A stretch of 64,000 nucleotides of DNA from Ulvibacterium sp. (GTDB lineage Bacteria; Bacteroidota; Bacteroidia; Flavobacteriales; Flavobacteriaceae), in the NCBI RefSeq assembly GCF_028285715.1, contig NZ_JANQOO010000010.1, positions 248,001-312,000 on the forward strand, written 5' to 3'. A model generated the notes under the pieces. It saw only the letters and a program-made list of their open reading frames with translations. It had not been told where the DNA came from and made no database searches. Positions within the stretch are counted from its first letter, which is position 1. Each line of letters begins with the position of its first letter. Position numbers and translations under genes: made by a program. This document shows positions 18,271 to 26,909 of the stretch, piece after piece.

Positions 18271-20202
18271 ATGAAAAAAACAATACAATACCAGGACTAC
18301 TATGACAAAGTGCTGGGAGGTTGGATCGGTAAATGTGCAGGAGGTATTCTGGGTGCCCCAATCGAGGGTTTCAAGAAATTCAACACCATTCCTTACTCGG
18401 ACGAGCTCTTTGCAACCAATTTTGCCAATGACGACCTGGATCTTCAAGTCCTATGGCTGGATATGTTACTTCAAAAAGGGGATAAGGTCCGGGAGGCCGA
18501 TTTTAATTCACATTGGATGCGACATGTAGATTTTCCTTGGTGCGAATACGGTATCGCATTACGAAATATGCGAATGGGCCTGGACAATCCCAATACCGGC
18601 GAACATAACAATTGGTATTGGAACAGTGGCATGGGATCACCAATTCGGAGTGAAATTTGGGGCATGGTCAATCCTGGACATCCGGAAAAAGCGGTCTTCT
18701 ATGCAGGAATTGATTCTAGATTGGACCATCATGGTTTTTCCGTACATGCGGAACAGTATCTTTCCGCATGTGCGTCCCTTGCATTTTTTGAATCCGATGT
18801 AAAGACCATTTTGTCACAAGGTCTCCAATACATTCCATCCGATTCTGATTGCCATATACTGGTACATAGAATAATGGAATGGAACAAACAATTTGATTTT
18901 GATATTGTTGCGGGAAAAATTAAAAGCTATTATGGTGATGCTGATTTTACGGCTGCTGCAATGAATGTAGGATTCATTTTATTGTCCTTATTGCATGCGG
19001 ATAATTCGTTCGATTTTCTAATCGATGCTTTGCATATGGGTCATGACAGCGACTGCGTGGTTGCTACGGCTGGTGGTCTTTTAGGTATTATCCTGGGATA
19101 TAAAGCTATTCCCGAAGTATGGAAAAAACGTGTTGGGGATGAATTGTTGGTCAGCCCTGAGATTACCGGGATATATTGCCCCAAGACCATTACCGAACTT
19201 AGCGAACTTACTTGTAAGGCAGGAATCCATTTCGCTTCGGCAACCGATAGTATCCGTATTGTTGATTTTCCTTCCGAGGCCATTTTTGTCCCTCCTTATA
19301 AAGACTATGCCATCCACACCGAAGTAATCTCTTTTCCCAATCCTGCAACCAAAAAAAATGCCTCAATTACAATCCATTATGAAAATCAAGAGGATAGCCC
19401 TCAAAAAGTTCAATTGGCAATTTCATCACCCTACTTTAAAAGGATAGAGACAAGTTTATCAGTATCACCGATTTCTAAACTTTCTTGGGAGGTTTTGTTG
19501 GAATTTAATGATAAACCCTTCCCAAAATCCTACACAAAAATCCCGTATACCTTGCATGTAAAAGTGGATGATAAAAAGTCCAGTATCCTTGAAAAAGGGA
19601 TGCCCTATTATGGTGAGTGGTTACTCTTGGGACCCTTCATTGAAGATGACCCCTCTCTTGTTCCTCTTGATACAAAATATCCTGACCATGGCTTACCGTC
19701 CTTACCCTCTTGCGCATATATGAACCATGACCTGGCCCGACCAGAAAAGGAATTTGTTTCGGTAAAGACCGTTGAACGACTCCTAGCTGAAAAGTGTATT
19801 TTTAAACAGCCTTTTCATGCTGAAATCGTTCATCCGGATGCTATGAAAATGAATCTCAAGGATTACTTTTATGGAAATGGGGAACGGACGCTTTATCTTT
19901 ACTCCGAAGTCCATACGGACCATGCTGCCAAAAAGTGGCTTGCCTTGGGCAGTAGCACATATGTAAAGGTTTGGCATAATGGTGAAAAAGTATACCACAA
20001 TGATGCATTGAAACGATCATGGCCCTTGGCCCATACAGTGGAGTTGTTTTTGGCAAAAGGCAAAAACTCCTTCTTAATTCGAATGGACGTTACCTTGGAC
20101 AATTTTGAATTGGAAATCGGTTTAAAAGAACATAATGAAAAACATGCCCACCAAAGTCAGTGGGAATCCAATTTGCAGTTTACCCTTGATAAGTCCTTAT
20201 AA
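18271..20202 (+). CDS. ADP-ribosylglycohydrolase-family protein with large C-terminal extension
   Basis: The ATG at 18271 is preferred to a TTG five codons upstream. The 643-residue protein starts with an ADP-ribosylglycohydrolase (ARH/DraG) fold, about residues 10-330, made of helices and two metal-site motifs. These are NDDLD at 53-57 in place of the usual TDDT, and HDSD at 258-261 in place of GDSD. The normal GDALG near the N-terminus reads AGGILG (23-28), so one expected acidic residue is missing. Residues about 340-643 form beta-rich domains that I cannot assign. No signal peptide is seen. The divergent motifs suggest a substrate other than ADP-ribosyl-protein, perhaps another N- or O-glycoside. 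It is 39 bases upstream of the multihaem cytochrome gene. Confidence 0.8.
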   Translation: MKKTIQYQDYYDKVLGGWIGKCAGGILGAPIEGFKKFNTIPYSDELFATNFANDDLDLQVLWLDMLLQKGDKVREADFNSHWMRHVDFPWCEYGIALRNMRMGLDNPNTGEHNNWYWNSGMGSPIRSEIWGMVNPGHPEKAVFYAGIDSRLDHHGFSVHAEQYLSACASLAFFESDVKTILSQGLQYIPSDSDCHILVHRIMEWNKQFDFDIVAGKIKSYYGDADFTAAAMNVGFILLSLLHADNSFDFLIDALHMGHDSDCVVATAGGLLGIILGYKAIPEVWKKRVGDELLVSPEITGIYCPKTITELSELTCKAGIHFASATDSIRIVDFPSEAIFVPPYKDYAIHTEVISFPNPATKKNASITIHYENQEDSPQKVQLAISSPYFKRIETSLSVSPISKLSWEVLLEFNDKPFPKSYTKIPYTLHVKVDDKKSSILEKGMPYYGEWLLLGPFIEDDPSLVPLDTKYPDHGLPSLPSCAYMNHDLARPEKEFVSVKTVERLLAEKCIFKQPFHAEIVHPDAMKMNLKDYFYGNGERTLYLYSEVHTDHAAKKWLALGSSTYVKVWHNGEKVYHNDALKRSWPLAHTVELFLAKGKNSFLIRMDVTLDNFELEIGLKEHNEKHAHQSQWESNLQFTLDKSL

Positions 20203-20241
20203 TCAATTGGACTACTTTTAAGCGGGAAATTAGGCGACCGT

Positions 20242-21507
20242 ATGAAGAAAATCGATACAAGAAATCAGCTTCCTTATGTATGGATTGCCGCTGGGATACT
20301 TCTTACCCTATTGCTGGTTATGTATCTCTATGTTAAGAAGACTTCCCCGGTCCAGTCCGATTATCAAACAATATTTCCCATCGCCACCCATTCCAATGGG
20401 GACAACTATGTGGGTTCCGAGGCATGCAGGGCATGTCACGCCGATATCTATAAAACACATTTGGAAACTGCCCATTACCATAGTTCGTCCTTAGCCGATT
20501 CCGGTTCGGTAAAAGGCAGTTTCAAGAAAGACAAGAACCTATATCAATTAAACGACAGTATTCGGTTCAAAATGCTTTTGGAAGATTCGGAAATGTACCA
20601 ACAGGCTTGGAATATAATTTCCGGAGAAAAAATTTCCAAGTCCAAAATTGATGTGGTTATCGGTTCGGGAACCAAGGGACAATCCTATCTATCTTGGGAA
20701 AACGATAAGCTATATCAACTGCAGGTTTCATATTTTACACCCACGGATAGTTGGACCAATAGTCCAGGTATCCCCATGCAACTAATGGAACAACGCCGTC
20801 CCGCAAATGCCAAATGTTTGGAATGCCATACCACATTTGCAAAAAACACGGCGCTATATGGCATGGGCAATTCCTATGATAAATCCCAAATTATGTATGG
20901 TATTGATTGTGAACGCTGTCACGGGCCTTTGCAGAAACACGTAACTTTTCATAAAAACAATCCCGAATTGAGTGAAGCCAGGTATGTGATAAATCACGAT
21001 ACGCTGTCCAGACAACAACGTTTGGACGCCTGCGCACTATGCCATTCAGGAGTTAGGATGGACATACAGCCCGCCTTTCTTTTTTTAACCGGGGATAAGC
21101 TAACAGAGTATTCACTTCCGGATTCCAATGCAAAAGATTTGGAGGGGATAGATGTACATGGCAACCAGTACGATCTTTTAAGGGCCAGTACATGTTTTAA
21201 GCAGACGGAAAGCATGGACTGTACAAGCTGTCATAATCCCCATAAGAATGAAAGAGGGGATTCCGCATCCTTTAACACAAAATGTATGAAGTGTCATTCC
21301 AAGAACTCCATCTTATGTAAGGTTGACCCCTTGCTTTCCAATCAGAAAAATACAAATTGTGTAGCCTGCCATATGCCGCTTATTCCCTCCAAATCAATGT
21401 TTGTGCAGATAGGCCGGGATAGCCTGAAAGTTCCGGTAATGGTGCGTACACATTTAATCGACATCTATGCTCAATCCGAGACTGAAAAGGGAGATGCAAA
21501 AATGTGA
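20242..21507 (+). CDS. Seven-haem cytochrome c, membrane-anchored
   Basis: The 421-residue protein has one N-terminal membrane helix (about 12-31) and a periplasmic domain with seven CxxCH haem sites: CRACH 62-66, CLECH 192-196, CERCH 223-227, CALCH 264-268, CTSCH 327-331, CMKCH 348-352 and CVACH 373-377. The arrangement, with GIDCERCHGP followed later by CTSCHNPH and CVACHMP, is like the cytochrome c554/multihaem family. It should carry electrons between the quinone pool and a periplasmic or outer-membrane partner. The gene sits between the ARH-family gene and the large FG-GAP/UnbV lipoprotein. The partner and the substrate are not evident. Confidence 0.9.
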   Translation: MKKIDTRNQLPYVWIAAGILLTLLLVMYLYVKKTSPVQSDYQTIFPIATHSNGDNYVGSEACRACHADIYKTHLETAHYHSSSLADSGSVKGSFKKDKNLYQLNDSIRFKMLLEDSEMYQQAWNIISGEKISKSKIDVVIGSGTKGQSYLSWENDKLYQLQVSYFTPTDSWTNSPGIPMQLMEQRRPANAKCLECHTTFAKNTALYGMGNSYDKSQIMYGIDCERCHGPLQKHVTFHKNNPELSEARYVINHDTLSRQQRLDACALCHSGVRMDIQPAFLFLTGDKLTEYSLPDSNAKDLEGIDVHGNQYDLLRASTCFKQTESMDCTSCHNPHKNERGDSASFNTKCMKCHSKNSILCKVDPLLSNQKNTNCVACHMPLIPSKSMFVQIGRDSLKVPVMVRTHLIDIYAQSETEKGDAKM

Positions 21508-21646
21508 GGAACCACTCCTTGATTCGGTATTTTTTGTTTGATCCAAACTCGATTTTTAACTTTCGAAAATGATTAGAAAACCCTCTGGTATTGCCTTTTT
21601 CATGTTACAAATTCTGTACCTTAGAGACTGCAAAAAAAAATTGCAT

Positions 21647-24600
21647 ATGTTTAAAAATTCATTGGGGGTATTGTTCCTTTTTTTATTGTTTTTGGGGTGC
21701 TCCAAAAATAAGGACCAACAAAAAAAATTTATTCATCTGAATCCCACCGTCACGGGTATAACGTTCGCCAATCAAATTACCGAGAATGATAGTATTAATG
21801 TGGTAAACTTCCAATATTGCTACAATGGAGGCGGAGTGGGTATTGGCGATTTTGACCAAAATGGACTGCCCGATATTGTATTTTCTGGAAACCAGGTTTC
21901 CTCAAGAATCTATTTGAACCAAGGTGGCCTAACCTTTACCGATGTTTCGGAAGATGCGAATTTCCAGACCGCTTCCTGGGTTACAGGGGTTTCCATAGTA
22001 GACATTAATGCCGATGGACTGGACGACATTTATCTCAACGTTGGTGGTGCGGATTGCCGTAATGATTGTAACAATCTTCTCTTTATAAATCAAGGGGTTG
22101 GGGACAATGGAGTTCCAACATTTGCAGAACAAGCAAAGGCCTATGGATTGGATGATGGCCATTACTCCCAGCAAGCCGTATTCTTCGATTTTGATTACGA
22201 TGGTGATCTGGATGTTTACATAGCCCATAATGGCAACTCCAATATAGACAAGAACAATCCATTCCCGAAACAGTATCTACCCCCCCACTTAAAGGATTTC
22301 CTGCTTCGGAATGACACTAAATCCGATATTCCACACCCGGTATTCACCAATATATCCGATAGTGTTGGCATTATCCATAGTGGGTTTGGTCTTGGTTTGG
22401 GCATAAATGATTTTAACGCGGACGGGTTGACGGACATTTATGTGGCCAACGATTTTATTACGGAGGATCTCCTTTATATACAACAGGTTCATCCGGATAG
22501 CGCAATGCCGTTTTTCCTTGAAAAGAGTAAAGAGTTTTTGGGTCACGAAACGTACAACTCCATGGGTATGGATTTCAATGACCTGAATAACGATAGTCGC
22601 CCGGACATCCTGGTGGTGGACATGTTACCCAAGGATTATGAGCGGCACAAGAAAATGCTGGGCATGATGAATTACGAAAAATACCTGCTTTCGCTAAAAA
22701 ATGAGTATAGTGCCCAATATGTCCGCAATACCTTGCAAATGAATAACGGTCAGTTAATGGGAAAACCTATCAAGTCCAGTGAAATTGGTTTTCTTAAAGG
22801 AATCGCAAGTACGGATTGGAGCTGGGCGCCGCTAATGTTGGATTTGGACAACGATTCCGACAAAGATCTGTACATTTCCAATGGTTATGTAAAGGATGTG
22901 GCGGACTTGGATTATATCAATTACTCCGGCTTAAACAATATGTTCGGTACTACGGAAGAACGTATAGCCAAGCAAATTGAATTTGCCAATAACTTGGACA
23001 GTATTTATTTGCCGAATTTCATTTATGAAAATAAAGGATCGGAAGGCTTCTCCGATGTTTCTACCCATTGGATTGCCGAAAAGCCTTCGTATTCCAACGG
23101 GGTCGCTTATGCCGATTTGGACCTTGACGGGGATTTGGATCTTGTTATCAACAACATCAACGCAGCTGCCTACGTATTGGAAAACAAGACTTCAGATGAT
23201 TCCAGTACACATTTTTTTCGGCTAAGGCTAAAAGGTAACCCAAAGAATCCCCATGGTATTGGGTCCCAGATAACCCTTTGGAACCAAGGCCAGGCACAAT
23301 ATCAATTTCAATCCGTTATCCGAGGATATTTGTCCTCCGTGGAACCGGTTTTACACTTTGGGGTTAGGGATACCCTAGTAGATTCCCTACAAGTGGTATG
23401 GCCCAATGGAAGAGCCCAAATGATACGAAATCTTAAGGCTGATCAAACGTTGACGCTCAGTATTCAAAGTGCTGAGGCAAACCCAGTCCGAAATAGGGAA
23501 AATGACCTTTTGTTTAAAATTAACGAAGGACTATTGGAACATACCCATACCGAAAATAGTTTCAATGAATTTGATCGGCAGCGCCTACTTATGCGGCAGT
23601 ACTCGCAACAAGGTCCCTGTATCGCCGTTGGAAATTTAGATGGGGAGCCCGGGGATGAACTGTTTATTGGAGGTAGCCATGGACAGTCCGGGACCATTTG
23701 GTCCCAGGATGAATTGGGCCAGTACCAGGTGATTCAAGAATTGGACGCCCAATATGAGGATTCCGACGCGTCCTTTGTGGATATCGACGGAGATGGTGAC
23801 CTGGATCTTTACATCGCTAGTGGGGGTACAGAATTTGGAAGGGTCTCAGAAAATTACAGAGATCGATTGTATCTGAACAATGGTCTGGGGCAATTGGAAA
23901 AAACTGAAAAATGGCTTCCCGAAGTTCTGGAGAGTACCCACTGCATTAGGCCGTTTGATTTTGACCATGACGGGGACATGGATTTCTTTATAGCATCACG
24001 AAATGTTCCCGATTCCTATCCCGAGACTCCGAAAAGTCGTTTGTTGATCAATGAAAATGGCAAAATGGTTGACGCTAAGAACGCATCTATCTCAGAGGTT
24101 GGTATGATTACCGATGCACTGTGGGTGGATGTAGATGGAGATTCCTGGGAAGATTTGATTTTGGTGGGCGAATGGATGCCCGTTACCCTGTTCCAAAACC
24201 ACAATGGAGATTTAAGGCCAATGCAAACCTCGTTTACCAATAAAAAGGGCATTGCAATCAAAACGACGGGGTGGTGGAACAATGTAGCTTCTGCCGATTT
24301 TGATAAAGATGGGGATATAGATTTTTTATTGGGCAATCAAGGGCTAAATGGGTTTATGAACCCTTCACAGGAAAAACCGCTGTACGTCTATAAAGGGGAT
24401 TTTGACCAAAATGGAAGCCCCGATCCCATTTTGGCGCAATACTTTAAAACCGAAAATGGACCTCGTCTATTACCCATACATACACGCGATGATATTGTGG
24501 CCCAGTTGGTGAGCTTAAAAAAGAGGTACCTTACCTATGATGCCTTTGTACAGGTAAACTTTACCGAGCTGTTGAACATATCCAATCTTGAGGAGGAAAC

Positions 24601-24985
24601 CCTACAGGCCCATACATTTCAAAGCAGTTACTTGGAGAACTTGGGGAACGGATCCTTTGTATTGCATCCACTCCCCGAGATTTGCCAAATTGCCCCCATT
24701 AATGACATTTTGGTAGATGATTTTGATGCGGATGGGCACCTTGATGCCCTCTTGGTAGGCAATGATTTTTCTGCAGAAACCCTTTATGGAAAATCCGATG
24801 CCCTCACGGGATTGTTCTTAAAAGGGGACGGGAATCTCGGTTTTATGCCCATTCCAAGTTCCGATTCCGGTTTTTACATACCGGGTCAATCCAATCATTT
24901 GAAACCCTTTGAAGATAAAGAAGGGCGGCCTTGGGTCATAGCCACTCAGAACAACGAGGAGGTAAGGGTCTTTTCTTGGAAATAA
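21647..24985 (+). CDS. Large FG-GAP/VCBS-repeat lipoprotein with ASPIC/UnbV domain
   Basis: The ATG at 21647 gives a clean lipoprotein signal (FLFLLFLGCSK), so it is preferred to the ATG at 21569. The 1112-residue product is built from FG-GAP/VCBS beta-propeller repeats with calcium-loop motifs such as DFDQNGLPD, DINADGLDD, DFDYDGDLD and DIDGDGDLD. In the middle (about 535-620) is an ASPIC/UnbV-type domain, with GNPKNPHGIGSQI and VVWPNGRAQM. A second run of repeats follows. Such CRTAC1-like proteins are exported, bind calcium and probably glycans or proteins; enzymatic activity is not established. It is the third gene after the ARH-family protein and the cytochrome, and faces the SusC/SusD pair. 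Confidence 0.88.
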   Translation: MFKNSLGVLFLFLLFLGCSKNKDQQKKFIHLNPTVTGITFANQITENDSINVVNFQYCYNGGGVGIGDFDQNGLPDIVFSGNQVSSRIYLNQGGLTFTDVSEDANFQTASWVTGVSIVDINADGLDDIYLNVGGADCRNDCNNLLFINQGVGDNGVPTFAEQAKAYGLDDGHYSQQAVFFDFDYDGDLDVYIAHNGNSNIDKNNPFPKQYLPPHLKDFLLRNDTKSDIPHPVFTNISDSVGIIHSGFGLGLGINDFNADGLTDIYVANDFITEDLLYIQQVHPDSAMPFFLEKSKEFLGHETYNSMGMDFNDLNNDSRPDILVVDMLPKDYERHKKMLGMMNYEKYLLSLKNEYSAQYVRNTLQMNNGQLMGKPIKSSEIGFLKGIASTDWSWAPLMLDLDNDSDKDLYISNGYVKDVADLDYINYSGLNNMFGTTEERIAKQIEFANNLDSIYLPNFIYENKGSEGFSDVSTHWIAEKPSYSNGVAYADLDLDGDLDLVINNINAAAYVLENKTSDDSSTHFFRLRLKGNPKNPHGIGSQITLWNQGQAQYQFQSVIRGYLSSVEPVLHFGVRDTLVDSLQVVWPNGRAQMIRNLKADQTLTLSIQSAEANPVRNRENDLLFKINEGLLEHTHTENSFNEFDRQRLLMRQYSQQGPCIAVGNLDGEPGDELFIGGSHGQSGTIWSQDELGQYQVIQELDAQYEDSDASFVDIDGDGDLDLYIASGGTEFGRVSENYRDRLYLNNGLGQLEKTEKWLPEVLESTHCIRPFDFDHDGDMDFFIASRNVPDSYPETPKSRLLINENGKMVDAKNASISEVGMITDALWVDVDGDSWEDLILVGEWMPVTLFQNHNGDLRPMQTSFTNKKGIAIKTTGWWNNVASADFDKDGDIDFLLGNQGLNGFMNPSQEKPLYVYKGDFDQNGSPDPILAQYFKTENGPRLLPIHTRDDIVAQLVSLKKRYLTYDAFVQVNFTELLNISNLEEETLQAHTFQSSYLENLGNGSFVLHPLPEICQIAPINDILVDDFDADGHLDALLVGNDFSAETLYGKSDALTGLFLKGDGNLGFMPIPSSDSGFYIPGQSNHLKPFEDKEGRPWVIATQNNEEVRVFSWK

Positions 24986-25351
24986 TAGGGTTATAGGACT
25001 ACAAACGAATAGCTATTTTAGACATATCCTTCAGGTGAGCCCATCTTAGCCGACATCAAAACACCGATTGTTCATACATCTAGAAAGTTGGGGAAATTCA
25101 TATTTTAAGGAATAGATTATCCCTCCTATATCACCTTTGGTTCAATATTGGCCCTATGTATATGGAAGACATGAATGGCTCGAGGAATTTTCACTAAGCA
25201 TTTCTATTTACTATCGCCAACGCCATTTTGCCAATATCCAGGAAATGAGCGTTACTATTTTGGTATTTCTATAAAAAGAAGAGGGTAATAGATTTTCTAT
25301 TACCCCCTTACAAATTCACTAATAAAATTAAACTAACTCAAACAATTCTCA
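24986..25351. other. Intergenic region between convergent FG-GAP and susD genes
   Basis: The 366 bases contain no convincing open reading frame. The part next to susD holds an intrinsic terminator at 25270-25308; the rest is featureless by eye. Confidence 0.6.
25270..25308 (-). terminator. Intrinsic terminator of the susC-susD operon
   Basis: On the minus strand a 9-bp perfect stem, GGGTAATAG pairing with CTATTACCC (arms at 25297-25305 and 25283-25291), closes a 5-base loop. It is followed by the T-rich tract TTCTTTTTAT. It begins 44 bases after the susD stop and fits Rho-independent termination. Confidence 0.8.
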
Positions 25352-26896
25352 TTAATACCCAGGATTCTGATCAGCATTGGTCAGATCTGGATTACCATCA
25401 ATTTCGTTTTGTGGAATAGGCAAGAATTCATGCTTGCCAGTTTGATAATTCTCCAATACCTGAGATGCCAGGCCCCATCTTTGCAAGTCAAAGTAGCGAA
25501 CTTGTTCACCAGCGAGTTCTACGGCCCGTTCGTGCACAATAGCATCGAAAACCTCTTGTTGCGAACCTACAGGAAACCCTCTGGAGTCCATCTCCGCTGT
25601 TCCGTAATTAGGCATCCCAACCCTGTCCCTAACTTGGTTAAGTAAGGCGATAGCAGCGCCTTGGTTGCCCAGTTCATTTTCAGCTTCGGCCAACATCAAT
25701 AGTACGTCTGCATAACGGATAACCCTAAAGTTAATTCCACTATATTCAAACCCGTCTGTAGTACGTGTATCCAGATTTTGATATTTACGCCATGCCGGTG
25801 AAGCAATTGTAAAAACCAAAGGAAGGTTACCATCCGCATCGGGATCTCCAAATGCAACAGGACCGTCTATCGGCAATTCCGACCCTGGAGGAAAGGTTTG
25901 CCCTCCAAATACACTTCCGTCACTATAGAAATAGGCATCAAAGCGCGGGTCATCATCCTCATACTCATCCAATAAAGTTGGCCTGACAATAATATTGGCA
26001 AAATTCAATGGAGAATACTCAATACCACGGAAGGTACTTTCACGAACACCATTTCCTGTGGCATTCCATTGGTCACCACCGATTTCCTGACTGTAGTTTA
26101 CCTCAAATATGGATTCCGAATTAAACTCGCCTGCAATATTCCCATTGTCACGAGGTTCTACCCCTACTATGGTATAGCCTTGGATAGCCTCAAACTCAGC
26201 CTTGGCCTCCGCCCATTGCCCCCGGAATAAGTGAGCCTTGCCTTTTAAGGCCTGCGCGGCTCCTCTTGTGGCCCTTCCTTGCGGCGTGCTTCCCACTTCG
26301 GGCAAATTGGCCACTGCAAAGGTCAAATCCTCAAATATCAGGTTGTATACTTCTTCCTGTGTGGCCTTTGGCACCCCTCCGGTCTCGGAGGCAACCGTAG
26401 AAGTGGGACGTGGAATACCTCCCCAAAGATTGGTCAATTTAAAGTAATACAAGGCCCTCAAAAAACGAACTTCGCCCAAACGTTGGTTGATTTCACCTTC
26501 CGGAACGTTCTGTATCAATCCTTCCTCTGCCGCCTCAATTACAAAGTTGCAACTATTGATTCCTCTATAAGCCGCAGTCCAAAAAGTAAAAAATTCGCCT
26601 AAGGAAGGGTCAAAAGTATAGTCCATAAAAGCTTTTAGACCGCCCTGAAGCGCATCGGTTCCCAGATTCTCCTGGGATAGATTATCGAAAAGGAAAAACG
26701 CGATTCTGCCATACATACCCTGCGATTGCAAAAACGAATAGGCCGAATTAACGGCAGATTGCAGTTCCCCGGAATTTTGGAAAAAGGTTTCTGGAACGAT
26801 AACATTAGGATCGAGAAGTTCCAACTCCTCCTCCTTACAGCTTACCATACCCAGCAATACCGCTACAAATGTTACAATTATTTTCTTAGTCTTCAT
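25352..26896 (-). CDS. SusD/RagB-family outer-membrane nutrient-binding lipoprotein
   Basis: The 514-residue protein starts with a lipoprotein signal (VLLGMVSCKEEE, Cys near residue 20). It shows the helical TPR-like SusD fold: FLRALYYFKLTNLWGGIP in the first half, and VIRYADVLLMLAEAENELG and the C-terminal RYFDLQRWG plus HEFLPIPQNEIDGNPDLTQNPGY-like ending (last residues NADQNPGY). SusD proteins sit on the cell surface, cap the SusC barrel and capture oligosaccharides or other nutrients. The gene follows susC after 13 bases. The ligand is not predictable from sequence alone; the regulatory link to the rhamnose operon suggests a rhamnose-containing glycan (inference). Confidence 0.95.
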   Translation of the reverse strand: MKTKKIIVTFVAVLLGMVSCKEEELELLDPNVIVPETFFQNSGELQSAVNSAYSFLQSQGMYGRIAFFLFDNLSQENLGTDALQGGLKAFMDYTFDPSLGEFFTFWTAAYRGINSCNFVIEAAEEGLIQNVPEGEINQRLGEVRFLRALYYFKLTNLWGGIPRPTSTVASETGGVPKATQEEVYNLIFEDLTFAVANLPEVGSTPQGRATRGAAQALKGKAHLFRGQWAEAKAEFEAIQGYTIVGVEPRDNGNIAGEFNSESIFEVNYSQEIGGDQWNATGNGVRESTFRGIEYSPLNFANIIVRPTLLDEYEDDDPRFDAYFYSDGSVFGGQTFPPGSELPIDGPVAFGDPDADGNLPLVFTIASPAWRKYQNLDTRTTDGFEYSGINFRVIRYADVLLMLAEAENELGNQGAAIALLNQVRDRVGMPNYGTAEMDSRGFPVGSQQEVFDAIVHERAVELAGEQVRYFDLQRWGLASQVLENYQTGKHEFLPIPQNEIDGNPDLTNADQNPGY

Positions 26897-26909
26897 CTCT
26901 AATTTTTTT

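Noticed and set aside
24986-25351. Possible small gene or RNA between the FG-GAP and susD genes
   Set aside because: No frame has a convincing start or coding character, and the only structure is the susD terminator.
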